Part shown: positions 53,901 through 61,556 of the stretch, in pieces
Layout of the letters: each line of letters starts with the position of its first letter
Position numbering within the stretch: position 1 is the first letter of the stretch
From: Algoriphagus locisalis
GTDB lineage: Bacteria; Bacteroidota; Bacteroidia; Cytophagales; Cyclobacteriaceae
Length of the DNA stretch: 64,000 nucleotides
Direction of reading: 5' to 3'
Assembly: GCF_900116615.1 (NCBI RefSeq)
Contig: NZ_FPBF01000001.1
Span: forward strand, 415,625-479,624
The notes under the pieces: model-generated
What the model saw: the letters and a program-made list of their open reading frames with translations, nothing else
The model's database searches: none
Told to the model about the DNA's origin: nothing
Program-made: the position numbers and the translations under genes

Positions 53901-56400
53901 TGAATCTGCCGCTCACTCAGGCTTTAAAGGAGGGATTATTGTCGGCTTGGGTGTGCAAGGTGAATTATCTAGTTTTTACTTGATCAATTCTGTAGAGAAA
54001 GGTGTCGCACGCTACCTCACAATCAAAAAACATCAGGAGTATGGTGCTGGAAATGCAGCGGGCTTTCAGCTCAACGGAATTTCAGTCATTGCCATTGCGA
54101 ATAATTATGGGGGGCTATCTACAGACAATTCCATACGTGCCATTATCGCAGGGGTGCAGCGGGCAAATAGGAATGTGCAACAAACCTACCAGGGTACCAT
54201 CCGTGGGATCGAGGAGATTGAGATTATTGAGTTGTATAACGATCGTGCTTTATCTATTCTGAAGACTATTCAAAGACTCAATGATGATGATCAGAAAGAT
54301 TTCAATATCAGTTTCAAGGAAAATGGTCTCAGATATTGTCTAGGAAAACGCAAGCGTGTTCCGTTTGATTATTCCTCGGATTGGTGGAGTAGAATTACAG
54401 TCGTCCACCAGCCAGCCAATGATTTAGACGAGAACTCCATTGATAAATTACGCATGTCGATCACGACCACCGGGGCAAGCGAAAAAATGGAAGCTATTCC
54501 GTCCAGCGATCAGACTTTGGACATGTTGCTTCAACAGATGACGGTGGACAATCGCTTCTCCCCGGAAATCGCAACGGCTATGTTTGAACTGCTGGTTCCG
54601 TATCAGTTTAAGGAAGAAATCAAGCGACTGAATAATATTAATTGGGTACTCGACCCTTCCAGCGCAGCTTATCCTTGGGAGATGCTATTGGACCATGTGG
54701 ACGGCGATCCATTGTGTGTCAACATCGGCATGGTGAGGCAATTGACGACCAGCGACTCTAGGGGGAAAATCGCAAAGGTCACAGAAACAACCGCGTTAGT
54801 CGTCGGTGATCCTATGTTGGGCGATTTTATGCCGCAACTGCCAGGCGCGAAACAAGAAGCTATCGCCATTGGCAATTTGCTGCGGTCTGAGGATTACCAG
54901 ATTACAAGTCTGATTAATACCCAGGCCAAGGATATTATACTTGCTATGTTTTCCAGAAATCATAAAATTATTCATTTGGCAGGGCATGGGGTGTTCAGGC
55001 ATGGTCCGAAAAAATCCACAGGAATGGTAATAGGAAATAATACTTTTCTCACCCCGGGACAAATAGCAGGCATGAGTTCTTCAGCTGAATTGATATTTGT
55101 GAATTGTTGCTACCTCGGGCAAGTTGATAATACTGCGGAATTGATGAGTCAGCAAAGCAATAAGTTTGCAGCAAACATCGGAACCCAATTGATCAATAAT
55201 GGTGCACGTGCTGTGATAGTGGCTGGATGGGCGGTGGACGATGCGGCTGCACTGACCTTCTCCAAAGTGTTCTATGGAAATATGTTTAGTGGATATGGAT
55301 TCGGTGAGTCAGTAAAACGGGCTAGAAATACCATTTATAAATCAGAAGGTAAACGAACCAACACCTGGGGTGCATTTCAATGCTATGGAGATCCTTTTTA
55401 CAAGCTGAATGAAGGTGGGCATAGAAGTGATAGGAAAGATGATTTGAGTGTGGAGGAAATTGAAATTGAACTGGAGAATATGTTGGAAATGCTATCAGCC
55501 AATGAATTTGACTACGATAGTATCAGTGGCAGAATGGAAAAAGTAAGGACTCAGGCTGAAAGAATAGCCGACAACAATGCAGAAATTCTAGAATTGATGG
55601 CTGGAGTTTATGCAGGGTTGATGAATTATGAAAAAGCATGCGCTGGGTATAAGAAACTCTTCTCTACCGAGAATGCGGGCTATTCAGTCAAAGCCTTTGA
55701 GCAGTATTGTAACATCCGTGCAAAATTTGCTTTGGCTAATGTAGAAAAAGGTAAACTGGATGCGTCACAAGCGGCCATTGAATTGGATACTGTGATCAAA
55801 AAATTGCAGGATTTGACCAGCTTGCTCGGAGAGACTGGCGAAAGAATATCCTTACTCGGCAGCACTTACAAGCGTAAATTGCAACTTTCCTTAGCACAGG
55901 AGCTGAAGGTAGATTTGGCAGCATTAGATTCTGCCATTGATGCTTATGAACGTGCCAGCAATAAATGCAAGAATTCGGACCCTTATCCACTGTGCAATTG
56001 GTTGATATTGCTACAATTGAAATTTTGGTTGGAGAAGAAACTAAATTTCTCTAAAACTCAGCAGGAAGCAGTCACCGCACTTAATAAATTACTGGAAAAT
56101 GCCACAAAAAACATAAAGCCACATAATGACTATTGGGCGATTTCACATTATGCGAGTATGTCTCTGACAGCCTATTTTCTTGACCAAAAAGTAAATGCAG
56201 ATAAGGTAAGTGAAGCCTATTTATTACTCTGGGCAAAAGCAGGGCATAAGGGGCACAAAGCCGCAGAACTGGAACATTTGAAACTGGTCAGCGCTATCTT
56301 GGCCAAACTTCCTCCGCAAAAGCAACCTCAAAACAGTGAGAATGAAACATCTCTTTTGGCAGCCGAACTACTAAAAAATTTACTAGATCAGCTCAATTGA
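50989..56400 (+). CDS. Giant CHAT-protease protein with two alpha/beta-hydrolase domains
   Basis: 1803 residues, no signal peptide or membrane span. Residues 1-150 are an acidic beta-rich region of unknown type. 181-335 is a first alpha/beta hydrolase (VLLLHGTASST; nucleophile S259 in LSQSRGG; APANGTTLASG). 523-680 is a second, lipase/PGAP1-like hydrolase (LILIPGIMGSN; FQFDWRKPL; S637 in AHSMGG; LGSPLGG). 908-1065 resembles the N-terminal macro-like domain of M17 peptidases (VTNGDLKYARYPVLAG, GIIVGLGVQGEL). About 1220-1472 is a CHAT caspase-like protease with H1333 (HLAGHG) and C1374 (ELIFVNCCYLG), ending GDPFYKL. 1485-1800 is helical and TPR-like. The gene is isolated, 16 bases from a convergent glycosidase gene, and flanked by direct repeats. 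A protease-activated lipase conflict protein is inference. Confidence 0.85.
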   Translation: MATLKIKLKGQDHLPFIAGEDQGFDLYQLDKAYTVLSPTRGDVPEQTVELDDDRIIEFEFEDDTVWMGDSESLHSLFPQELKRSASGDELYLPDELASEFQDRGVFKKVAIRLVKIFVKKNIIPPKIKELATKLENKQLAFPGESFEKIGHGLLTQCSTAIELSPLKFGRDGAAKLKVDDAYVLLLHGTASSTQSSFGDLGKSDQWQKLFDDEDNSGKYKADHILAFQHRTLTSSPLENILVLVKSLPANIKLDLLSQSRGGLLAELLARFCAGEDKIGFDKAEKELFTKHKRAKELEDIAAISKIVKEKNIQVRSMVRVAAPANGTTLASGRLNIYLNVTFNLVGLAVGHVGNPVFVAFKEFIMAAVACKDDADVLPGLEAMNPKSPFIKALNNQATEVKIDFPLLVVGGSAELSFTFKTLVVLLGKFFFLGKNDLVVDTESMKWGSPRKDDQVGIYMEESGKIDHFKYFCSPQTLTAIAAGLAAQPGKFPAEYTLRSNYGTRGSLGIEQGSYVASEVSGDKPILILIPGIMGSNIGKSPQAANVKEELIWINYLGFFRGGLSQLKLGENNSSDLNALSLIKTSYHDLGKKLAETYDVVTFQFDWRKPLKDTAAVFERKIDELLKKEQPIKIVAHSMGGVLVRDFMVYYSKTWNRLNTSVGFRGIFLGSPLGGSFRIPYVLFGKDSLIKLLGKIDIRHSTKELLQYFCDFPGILNLLPIDPNGKFDFSDPKLWQKMRTAHGDEGWPIPDEGLLAEFGEHQRKIWSIKEPLDFSNFTYIAGQSGKKSFTVSNMEIDKGKLEFFATHQGDESVTWASGIPGSMMVNNQVYYANVTHGSLAKEKNLFRAIEELLIFGSTKRLQNSLPTTRGDEKEFTPTETEIFDISEENLVSTVLGIAEPEEIWQNEKPISVLVTNGDLKYARYPVLAGHFENDVILNAEAAIDKHLGGELGRLFSLGLYPGKIGSNQIVLNESAAHSGFKGGIIVGLGVQGELSSFYLINSVEKGVARYLTIKKHQEYGAGNAAGFQLNGISVIAIANNYGGLSTDNSIRAIIAGVQRANRNVQQTYQGTIRGIEEIEIIELYNDRALSILKTIQRLNDDDQKDFNISFKENGLRYCLGKRKRVPFDYSSDWWSRITVVHQPANDLDENSIDKLRMSITTTGASEKMEAIPSSDQTLDMLLQQMTVDNRFSPEIATAMFELLVPYQFKEEIKRLNNINWVLDPSSAAYPWEMLLDHVDGDPLCVNIGMVRQLTTSDSRGKIAKVTETTALVVGDPMLGDFMPQLPGAKQEAIAIGNLLRSEDYQITSLINTQAKDIILAMFSRNHKIIHLAGHGVFRHGPKKSTGMVIGNNTFLTPGQIAGMSSSAELIFVNCCYLGQVDNTAELMSQQSNKFAANIGTQLINNGARAVIVAGWAVDDAAALTFSKVFYGNMFSGYGFGESVKRARNTIYKSEGKRTNTWGAFQCYGDPFYKLNEGGHRSDRKDDLSVEEIEIELENMLEMLSANEFDYDSISGRMEKVRTQAERIADNNAEILELMAGVYAGLMNYEKACAGYKKLFSTENAGYSVKAFEQYCNIRAKFALANVEKGKLDASQAAIELDTVIKKLQDLTSLLGETGERISLLGSTYKRKLQLSLAQELKVDLAALDSAIDAYERASNKCKNSDPYPLCNWLILLQLKFWLEKKLNFSKTQQEAVTALNKLLENATKNIKPHNDYWAISHYASMSLTAYFLDQKVNADKVSEAYLLLWAKAGHKGHKAAELEHLKLVSAILAKLPPQKQPQNSENETSLLAAELLKNLLDQLN

Positions 56401-56415
56401 AGAAATTAGAAAGAG

Positions 56416-57990
56416 TTAATTCCCAAAAACCGATTGAATAGCTTCCAGATAATCGAATCCATGCCCTTCGGTAGGCTCGATGTAGTTGCCTTCTAGATAT
56501 TCGTTCCAGCAGCAGACCATTACGGTGTTTCCGTTGCTGGAACGATATTTTTTGGATATCTGCTGAGCTTCCTTCAGCATAGCAGTAAATGAGTTTTTGT
56601 CACTATGTACACGATCTTTCTGAGGTTCACTTGGGAACCCTGAAGGCTGTGGCCATGTACCTCCAGCAGGTCTCATATCCCAGCCCATAGCGGTTGGAAC
56701 CTGATATTCAAAATCTGGGTCATTTTTAAATTTCTCACTCCACATAGTCCAATGGCCACTGTAGGTCTCCCGCATATCAGCAAATGACTTGTTGTCCTTA
56801 TTCATAAAGTTGTGATAGACATAAGCTGTCATTCCTTCAAAGCCCATGCTTTTAAGCCGTGGAACATATTCCTGGAGTAATTGGCGCTTTTGATATTCAC
56901 CACCTTCCCAGGGTTTTGCTGGGTTATTTGCTTTCCAAAGGGTAGGGAGGCCATAGATACGCTCATGTTCTAGCATGGGCCCGGAAGCAACAGCGATGAA
57001 TTTTATGCCTTTTAAACCTGCTTTTTGAGCTGTTTTCTGCGATAGATCCAGCAGATCCTTCATCTTCAAGCCATAGTAAGCAGCACGGGATTCTGCATCC
57101 TGAGGGAAATAAAAATAGACGATAGGCCGGCCGTCTTTTCCTGTCAGGTAATCTCCCCGACTGAAATATTCATCTATCCAGAGTTGGGTGATTTTCTCAT
57201 GAACTTTGAGGTAAAGAGCCTTGTCGGGCTTTTCCCCTTCATAATTCGCTTTTCTGGCCATCTCTTCCGGTGAACCTATTTTGAGCCAAGCCATCCAGCG
57301 CTCATTGCTGTCATCACACCAGTTGATTGCCCATTTCATCTGCTTTTCTTTGGGCAAGCTTGCATTTACGTTCAGCAATACTTCCAGCGGATCACCCCAT
57401 TCTACCATTCCGGGCACTGCAACCCTACCTGAAATAGCAGGGTCTTTTTTCCAGCCTTTAGGGTAGTAGATTTTTGATTGGGGGGCAAAGTCTAAGTGGT
57501 AATAATAATTTCTTCCAAAAAACCAGTCATAGGCAAAAAAGTCAATTCCGTAGCTCTTCATGTATTCTAGCTGCTTCTTGATGACTTCTGGATCATCCCG
57601 CTTGTAGAAACCTTTCAGTTCTTTGATTGGCTTTCGGTCTAAATAAGGTCCCTCGTAGGGATATTTTGCATTATAAATCCTTCCTTTTGGTCCCCAGATC
57701 CCCGGGTTTTGAATGCTGGAGCAATCTTCTCTTCCAGTCAGGCAAGACCAAAAACTATCCCTATCTATAGCTGGGTCTGGAGAGGTATTCCAGGACGGCA
57801 TGTAAAAGACCCCGACTAATTCCTCGTCCACATCCTTGTCTTGAACGGATGAAGAGGAATCAAAATTAGCCAAGCTTGAGGCTTGATAAGTAGTTGAGGT
57901 TTGTGATTCTTCTGTATTATCTATGAGGTAGAAGATAATTGAGGAAGCCAGTAAAATTGCTAAAAGTGAATAGAGTGCAGACCGAAACAT
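56416..57990 (-). CDS. WbsX/GH99-like membrane-anchored glycosidase
   Basis: 524 residues. An N-terminal anchor or signal (MFRSALYSLLAILLASSIIF) is followed by a Ser/Thr-rich linker (about 30-50) and a GH99/WbsX-type TIM barrel. Its marks are GVFYMPSWNT, YGIDFFAYDWFFGR, WCDDSNERW, GRPIVYFYFPQ and the C-terminal CCWNEYLEGNYIEPTEG with acidic residues typical of endo-mannosidase-like enzymes. It may act on an extracellular or cell-surface glycan. It is convergent with the CHAT gene (15-base gap) and also lies between the two repeat copies. Confidence 0.82.
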   Translation of the reverse strand: MFRSALYSLLAILLASSIIFYLIDNTEESQTSTTYQASSLANFDSSSSVQDKDVDEELVGVFYMPSWNTSPDPAIDRDSFWSCLTGREDCSSIQNPGIWGPKGRIYNAKYPYEGPYLDRKPIKELKGFYKRDDPEVIKKQLEYMKSYGIDFFAYDWFFGRNYYYHLDFAPQSKIYYPKGWKKDPAISGRVAVPGMVEWGDPLEVLLNVNASLPKEKQMKWAINWCDDSNERWMAWLKIGSPEEMARKANYEGEKPDKALYLKVHEKITQLWIDEYFSRGDYLTGKDGRPIVYFYFPQDAESRAAYYGLKMKDLLDLSQKTAQKAGLKGIKFIAVASGPMLEHERIYGLPTLWKANNPAKPWEGGEYQKRQLLQEYVPRLKSMGFEGMTAYVYHNFMNKDNKSFADMRETYSGHWTMWSEKFKNDPDFEYQVPTAMGWDMRPAGGTWPQPSGFPSEPQKDRVHSDKNSFTAMLKEAQQISKKYRSSNGNTVMVCCWNEYLEGNYIEPTEGHGFDYLEAIQSVFGN

Positions 57991-58296
57991 AGTAGCTTTT
58001 TTCTAAAAATACGGGATTCCAAATAGATATGAAATAATATAGATATACGCAATTATACAAATAGCCAAAATCCATTAAGCCATGTGTGATCTACTGGCAA
58101 ATCATTAATTAAATTATATGTATATCCACTTTTCTACCAGTAAGAAGGCAAAAGCAGCATAGGATATGTTAAACCTAAGAATTGAGGTCACTTTAGCCTG
58201 TCCCGCTCCTGCGGGAGTCTTCGGTCTTCGGTCATCGGTCTTCCGGCCGGTTGAGCAGAGAAATATTGGTTACTGGCATCATTCCCTATATCCATA
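57991..58296. other. Intergenic region carrying the second flanking repeat
   Basis: 306 bases between the glycosidase start and the GNAT gene 3' end; most of it is repeat copy 2 and AT-rich sequence. No ORF. Confidence 0.65.
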
Positions 58297-58299
58297 TTA
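58132..58299 (+). repeat. Palindrome-centred intergenic repeat, copy 2
   Basis: Same orientation as copy 1, 7,602 bases downstream. Identical left arm 58195-58227 and near-identical right arm 58249-58280. The centre here is CTTCGGTCTTCGGTCATCGG rather than the palindrome. TTCTACCAG at the left (58132-58140) and CATATTA at the right (58293-58299) match the outer ends of copy 1; the right end overlaps the GNAT stop codon. Confidence 0.8.
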
Positions 58300-58836
58300 A
58301 ATTAAGGTTTTCCTCAATATCTGTATTCCCCGGTACTTTGGTAGCATTTTTTCATAGTCCAAGTGATAGGTGAAAAGCCATTCAAAGCCCATTTTTCTAT
58401 AAAAACGCTGTGCTTGCAGTTGCGTGTCCATGACTTCAAGCCACATGTATTTTAAGCCTCTTTCTCTGGCGATGGACTCCACCCGCTTCATGATTTGCGC
58501 AGCGATTCCCTTGCCCTGATACTCTTTGCTGATGTAGATTCTATGGAGTTTTAAGGAATCCGGGAAGTCGATTAACTCTGGGGATTCTGGATAGCTATAT
58601 TTCAGAATGCCGATTTTCCAACCCTCATAAAGGACGAAATAATAATGGCTACGGGGATCTTCCAAATCTTTCTGAAAAGCTTCAGGATTATACATTTGAT
58701 CTAGATACCATTCCCCTGTATCTGACCATATGTGCTTATAAGAGGGAATGTAAATTTCCCGCATCAATTCTAAAAGCTCCGGTTGGTCGGCAATTGTAAG
58801 TTTTTGGATGCTGATATCTTCAGTAAGTTTAATCAT
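58297..58836 (-). CDS. GNAT-family N-acetyltransferase
   Basis: 179 residues. The acetyl-CoA binding motif RIYISKEYQGKGIAAQIMKR is followed by WLEVMDTQLQAQRFYRKMGF, the standard GNAT motif A/B order. Substrate unknown. Convergent with nothing: the tkt terminator lies upstream, repeat copy 2 overlaps its 3' end. Confidence 0.92.
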   Translation of the reverse strand: MIKLTEDISIQKLTIADQPELLELMREIYIPSYKHIWSDTGEWYLDQMYNPEAFQKDLEDPRSHYYFVLYEGWKIGILKYSYPESPELIDFPDSLKLHRIYISKEYQGKGIAAQIMKRVESIARERGLKYMWLEVMDTQLQAQRFYRKMGFEWLFTYHLDYEKMLPKYRGIQILRKTLI

Positions 58837-59215
58837 TGAAATAGGCGAGCGGTGGCGATTAAAGGACGAACGGCAATTTTGGGTGATTGTACGCTGTTAA
58901 TTCTTATTCAAAGAAATGTATTTCAATTGTCTTGCCAAAATAAAAATGAAGGGATTTCTTATGCTTTTTAAAAGAATAAAATAAAACCACAGCCCCTTTC
59001 GAAGCTGTGGTTTTATTCGTTAAGCTGCTTCTCCAGAAGCTGCATTTGAAATAGTTATTTGTTAATCTACTTTTCTGCTTTAAATAAAGATTAAAGCAAT
59101 ATAGGGTTAGATCAACACTACGTTAAAAGCTACTTCGGCCACCCGTCTTCGGTCATCCGAACGGGCGATCAAAGCAATTTTTATCGCTGGTATTTTTTTC
59201 GGCCACAAGTGAAGA
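58837..59215. other. Intergenic region with transketolase 3' UTR
   Basis: 379 bases. It holds the terminator hairpin (58979-59018) and, at about 59130-59205, a diverged sequence resembling the flanking repeat (CGTCTTCGGTCATCCG; TTATCGCTGGTATT against TTGGTTACTGGCATC). No ORF. Confidence 0.5.
58979..59018 (-). terminator. Terminator of the transketolase operon
   Basis: ATAAAACCACAGC (58981-58993) is perfectly complementary to GCTGTGGTTTTAT (59004-59016); on the minus strand the stem is followed by a T-rich run. It lies about 200 bases past the tkt stop. Confidence 0.75.
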
Positions 59216-60184
59216 TTACTTTCTCGCCAAAACTTTCTTGGCTGCAGCTACAATATTCGCTGCATCCAGTCCGTATTTGTCCAATAATTGAGTAGGAGTG
59301 CCTGACTCGCCAAAGCTGTCATTTACACCTACATATTCTACAGGAGCTGGATTGTTTCTAGCTAGGGTTTGTGCTACGCTATCACCCAAACCACCATTGT
59401 ATTGGTGCTCTTCGGCAGTTACTGCACACCCAGTTTTAGCTACTGAATCCAGAATCGCTTCTTCGTCCAGTGGCTTGATGGTATGGATGTTGATTACTTC
59501 TGCAGAAATACCTTCAGATCTTAAGATTGCTTCAGCTACTACCGCTTCCCAAACCAAGTGTCCGGTAGCAAAAATAGTCACATCAGTTCCTTCGATCATT
59601 TTCCAGGCTTTACCGATCTCAAACTTCTGGGCTGGATCAGTGAAAATAGGCCAGGATGGACGACCGAATCTCAGGTAAACAGGACCTTCGTAATCAGCAA
59701 TTGCAATGGTAGCAGCTTTGGTCTGATTGTAATCGCAAGGGTTGATTACAGTCATGTGAGGAAGCATTTTCATCATGCCTACATCCTCTAGAATCTGGTG
59801 CGTAGCACCGTCTTCACCCAGCGTCAAACCTGCGTGAGAAGCACAGATTTTTACATTCTTGCCAGAGTAGGCAATAGACTGACGAATCTGATCGTACACA
59901 CGTCCGGTAGAGAAGTTGGCGAAAGTACCTGTGAAAGGGATTTTGCCATTGATAGTCATACCGGCAGCGATACCCATCATGTTTGCTTCTGCAATTCCTA
60001 CCTGAAAGAATCGCTCAGGGAATTCCTTCTGGAAAGCTCCCATTTTCAATGAACCGATCAAATCAGCACAAAGTCCTACCACATTTGGGTTTCTATGACC
60101 AGCTTCCAGGAAGCCGTCACCGAATCCGGAACGTGTATCTTTTTTTTCTGTATAGTTGAATTTTAAATCCAATGTCTTTTCCAT
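59216..60184 (-). CDS. Transketolase, C-terminal half
   Basis: 322 residues: the pyrimidine-binding and C-terminal domains of transketolase (SGFGDGFLEAGHRNPNVVGL, MMGIAAGMTINGKIPFTGTF, ASHAGLTLGEDGATHQILED). Pairs with the next-upstream gene, which supplies the PP-binding half. Together they transfer two-carbon units in the pentose phosphate pathway with thiamine diphosphate. 34 bases separate the two genes. Confidence 0.93.
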   Translation of the reverse strand: MEKTLDLKFNYTEKKDTRSGFGDGFLEAGHRNPNVVGLCADLIGSLKMGAFQKEFPERFFQVGIAEANMMGIAAGMTINGKIPFTGTFANFSTGRVYDQIRQSIAYSGKNVKICASHAGLTLGEDGATHQILEDVGMMKMLPHMTVINPCDYNQTKAATIAIADYEGPVYLRFGRPSWPIFTDPAQKFEIGKAWKMIEGTDVTIFATGHLVWEAVVAEAILRSEGISAEVINIHTIKPLDEEAILDSVAKTGCAVTAEEHQYNGGLGDSVAQTLARNNPAPVEYVGVNDSFGESGTPTQLLDKYGLDAANIVAAAKKVLARK

Positions 60185-60218
60185 GATTTCTTTTGAGTAA
60201 ATGGTCTAAAAATGTGGA

Positions 60219-61070
60219 TTAAAAATCCCCAATTGTTTCTGGAAGTTGTCCCAAAGCGTTTGCAAGTTGCTCATCACTAGGAGCAATGCCATGCCACTTG
60301 TGTGTACCCACCATGAAATCGACTCCAAAGCCCATTTCAGTGTGAAGCAAATTCACCACTGGCTTTCCTTTTCTGCTTAGGCTTTTTGCTTTTTCCAGTC
60401 CTTCTACTACAGACTTCATGTCATTGCCCTGAAGGGTATCTATGACTTCCCATCCGAAGGATTCATATTTGGCTCTCAGATCGATCAGATCCATGATCTC
60501 TTTTGTTGGGCCATCGATCTGCTGTCTGTTCAGGTCAATTGTTGCGATCAGGTTGTCCACTTTCCAGTGAGCCGCATACATTGCCGCTTCCCACACCTGA
60601 CCTTCTTCCTGTTCTCCATCACCCATCAGTACATAAACTGTGCTGTCATCGCCATCAATTTTCTTAGCCTGAGCTGCTCCGATTGCTACGGACATGCCTT
60701 GCCCAAGAGATCCAGAGGCAATTCTGATTCCCGGAAGCCCTTCTTCAGTCGCTGGGTGTCCTTGAAGTCTAGAATTCAATTTTCTGAATGTATCCATTTC
60801 CTCAGGAGCAAAATATCCTGATCTGGACAATACAGAGTACCAAACTGGTGAGATATGACCATTGGATAGGAAAAACAGGTCTTCTCCTTTTCCTTCCATT
60901 TTAAAATTCGGATCGTGGTTCAACTGGTTGAAGTACAGAGCTACAAAGAACTCAGTACAACCAAGTGAAGCGCCAGGGTGTCCTGACTGTACCGCATGTA
61001 CCATGCGGAGAATGTCTCTACGTACCTGTGATGCGGTACTTTCGAGTTGTTCGATTGTTTGTTTTTCCAT
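60219..61070 (-). CDS. Transketolase, N-terminal half
   Basis: 283 residues: the thiamine-diphosphate/Mg binding half. Visible: HAVQSGHPGASLGCTEFFVALYF is split by normal spacing here, ASGSLGQGMSVAIGAAQAK, and the GDGEQEEGQVWEAAMYA...N motif binding Mg-ThDP (VDNLIATIDLNRQQIDG). Two-polypeptide transketolases are common in Bacteroidota and archaea. It is 11 bases downstream of bcp. Confidence 0.93.
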   Translation of the reverse strand: MEKQTIEQLESTASQVRRDILRMVHAVQSGHPGASLGCTEFFVALYFNQLNHDPNFKMEGKGEDLFFLSNGHISPVWYSVLSRSGYFAPEEMDTFRKLNSRLQGHPATEEGLPGIRIASGSLGQGMSVAIGAAQAKKIDGDDSTVYVLMGDGEQEEGQVWEAAMYAAHWKVDNLIATIDLNRQQIDGPTKEIMDLIDLRAKYESFGWEVIDTLQGNDMKSVVEGLEKAKSLSRKGKPVVNLLHTEMGFGVDFMVGTHKWHGIAPSDEQLANALGQLPETIGDF

Positions 61071-61081
61071 TAGGGATAGGT

Positions 61082-61531
61082 TTAATTTAGGATTTGAGCT
61101 GTATGATCTTTAGTTTTTACTTTTTCGATTATTTCGGATATTTTGCCTTCCTCATCGATTACAAAGGTGGTTCGGACAGTACCCATGTATTTTCTTCCGT
61201 ACATAGACTTTTCCTGCCAGGTCCCAAAAGCTTCGTGAACTTTTAGATCCGTGTCGGCAATCAGGGAAAATGGAAGTTCCTGTTTCTCTTTGAACTTAAT
61301 GTGCGATTTTTCAGGATCTGAGCTAACACCGAAAACCACATATCCTGCTTTTTGCAAAGCCTCGTAGTTGTCTCTGAGGTTACAAGCTTGGGCAGTGCAG
61401 CCTGGAGTGGCATCTTTTGGATAAAAATAGAGAACTACCTTTTTCCCTCTATAGTCAGAAAGCTTGATCGTTTCTCCTGTTTCAATTTTCGCTTCAAAAT
61501 CTGGGGCCATTTGGCCTTTTTCTAATTGCAT
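61082..61531 (-). CDS. bcp: Thioredoxin-dependent thiol peroxidase
   Basis: 149 residues. Peroxiredoxin of the BCP/PrxQ class reducing H2O2 and alkyl peroxides with thioredoxin. Peroxidatic C45 and resolving C50 are in YPKDATPGCTAQACNLRD (the five-residue spacing marks this class). It is 25 bases downstream of the M23 gene and 11 bases before the transketolase pair. Confidence 0.95.
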   Translation of the reverse strand: MQLEKGQMAPDFEAKIETGETIKLSDYRGKKVVLYFYPKDATPGCTAQACNLRDNYEALQKAGYVVFGVSSDPEKSHIKFKEKQELPFSLIADTDLKVHEAFGTWQEKSMYGRKYMGTVRTTFVIDEEGKISEIIEKVKTKDHTAQILN

Positions 61532-61556
61532 AAGCTAGTTGTTTAGGGCGCCTAAT

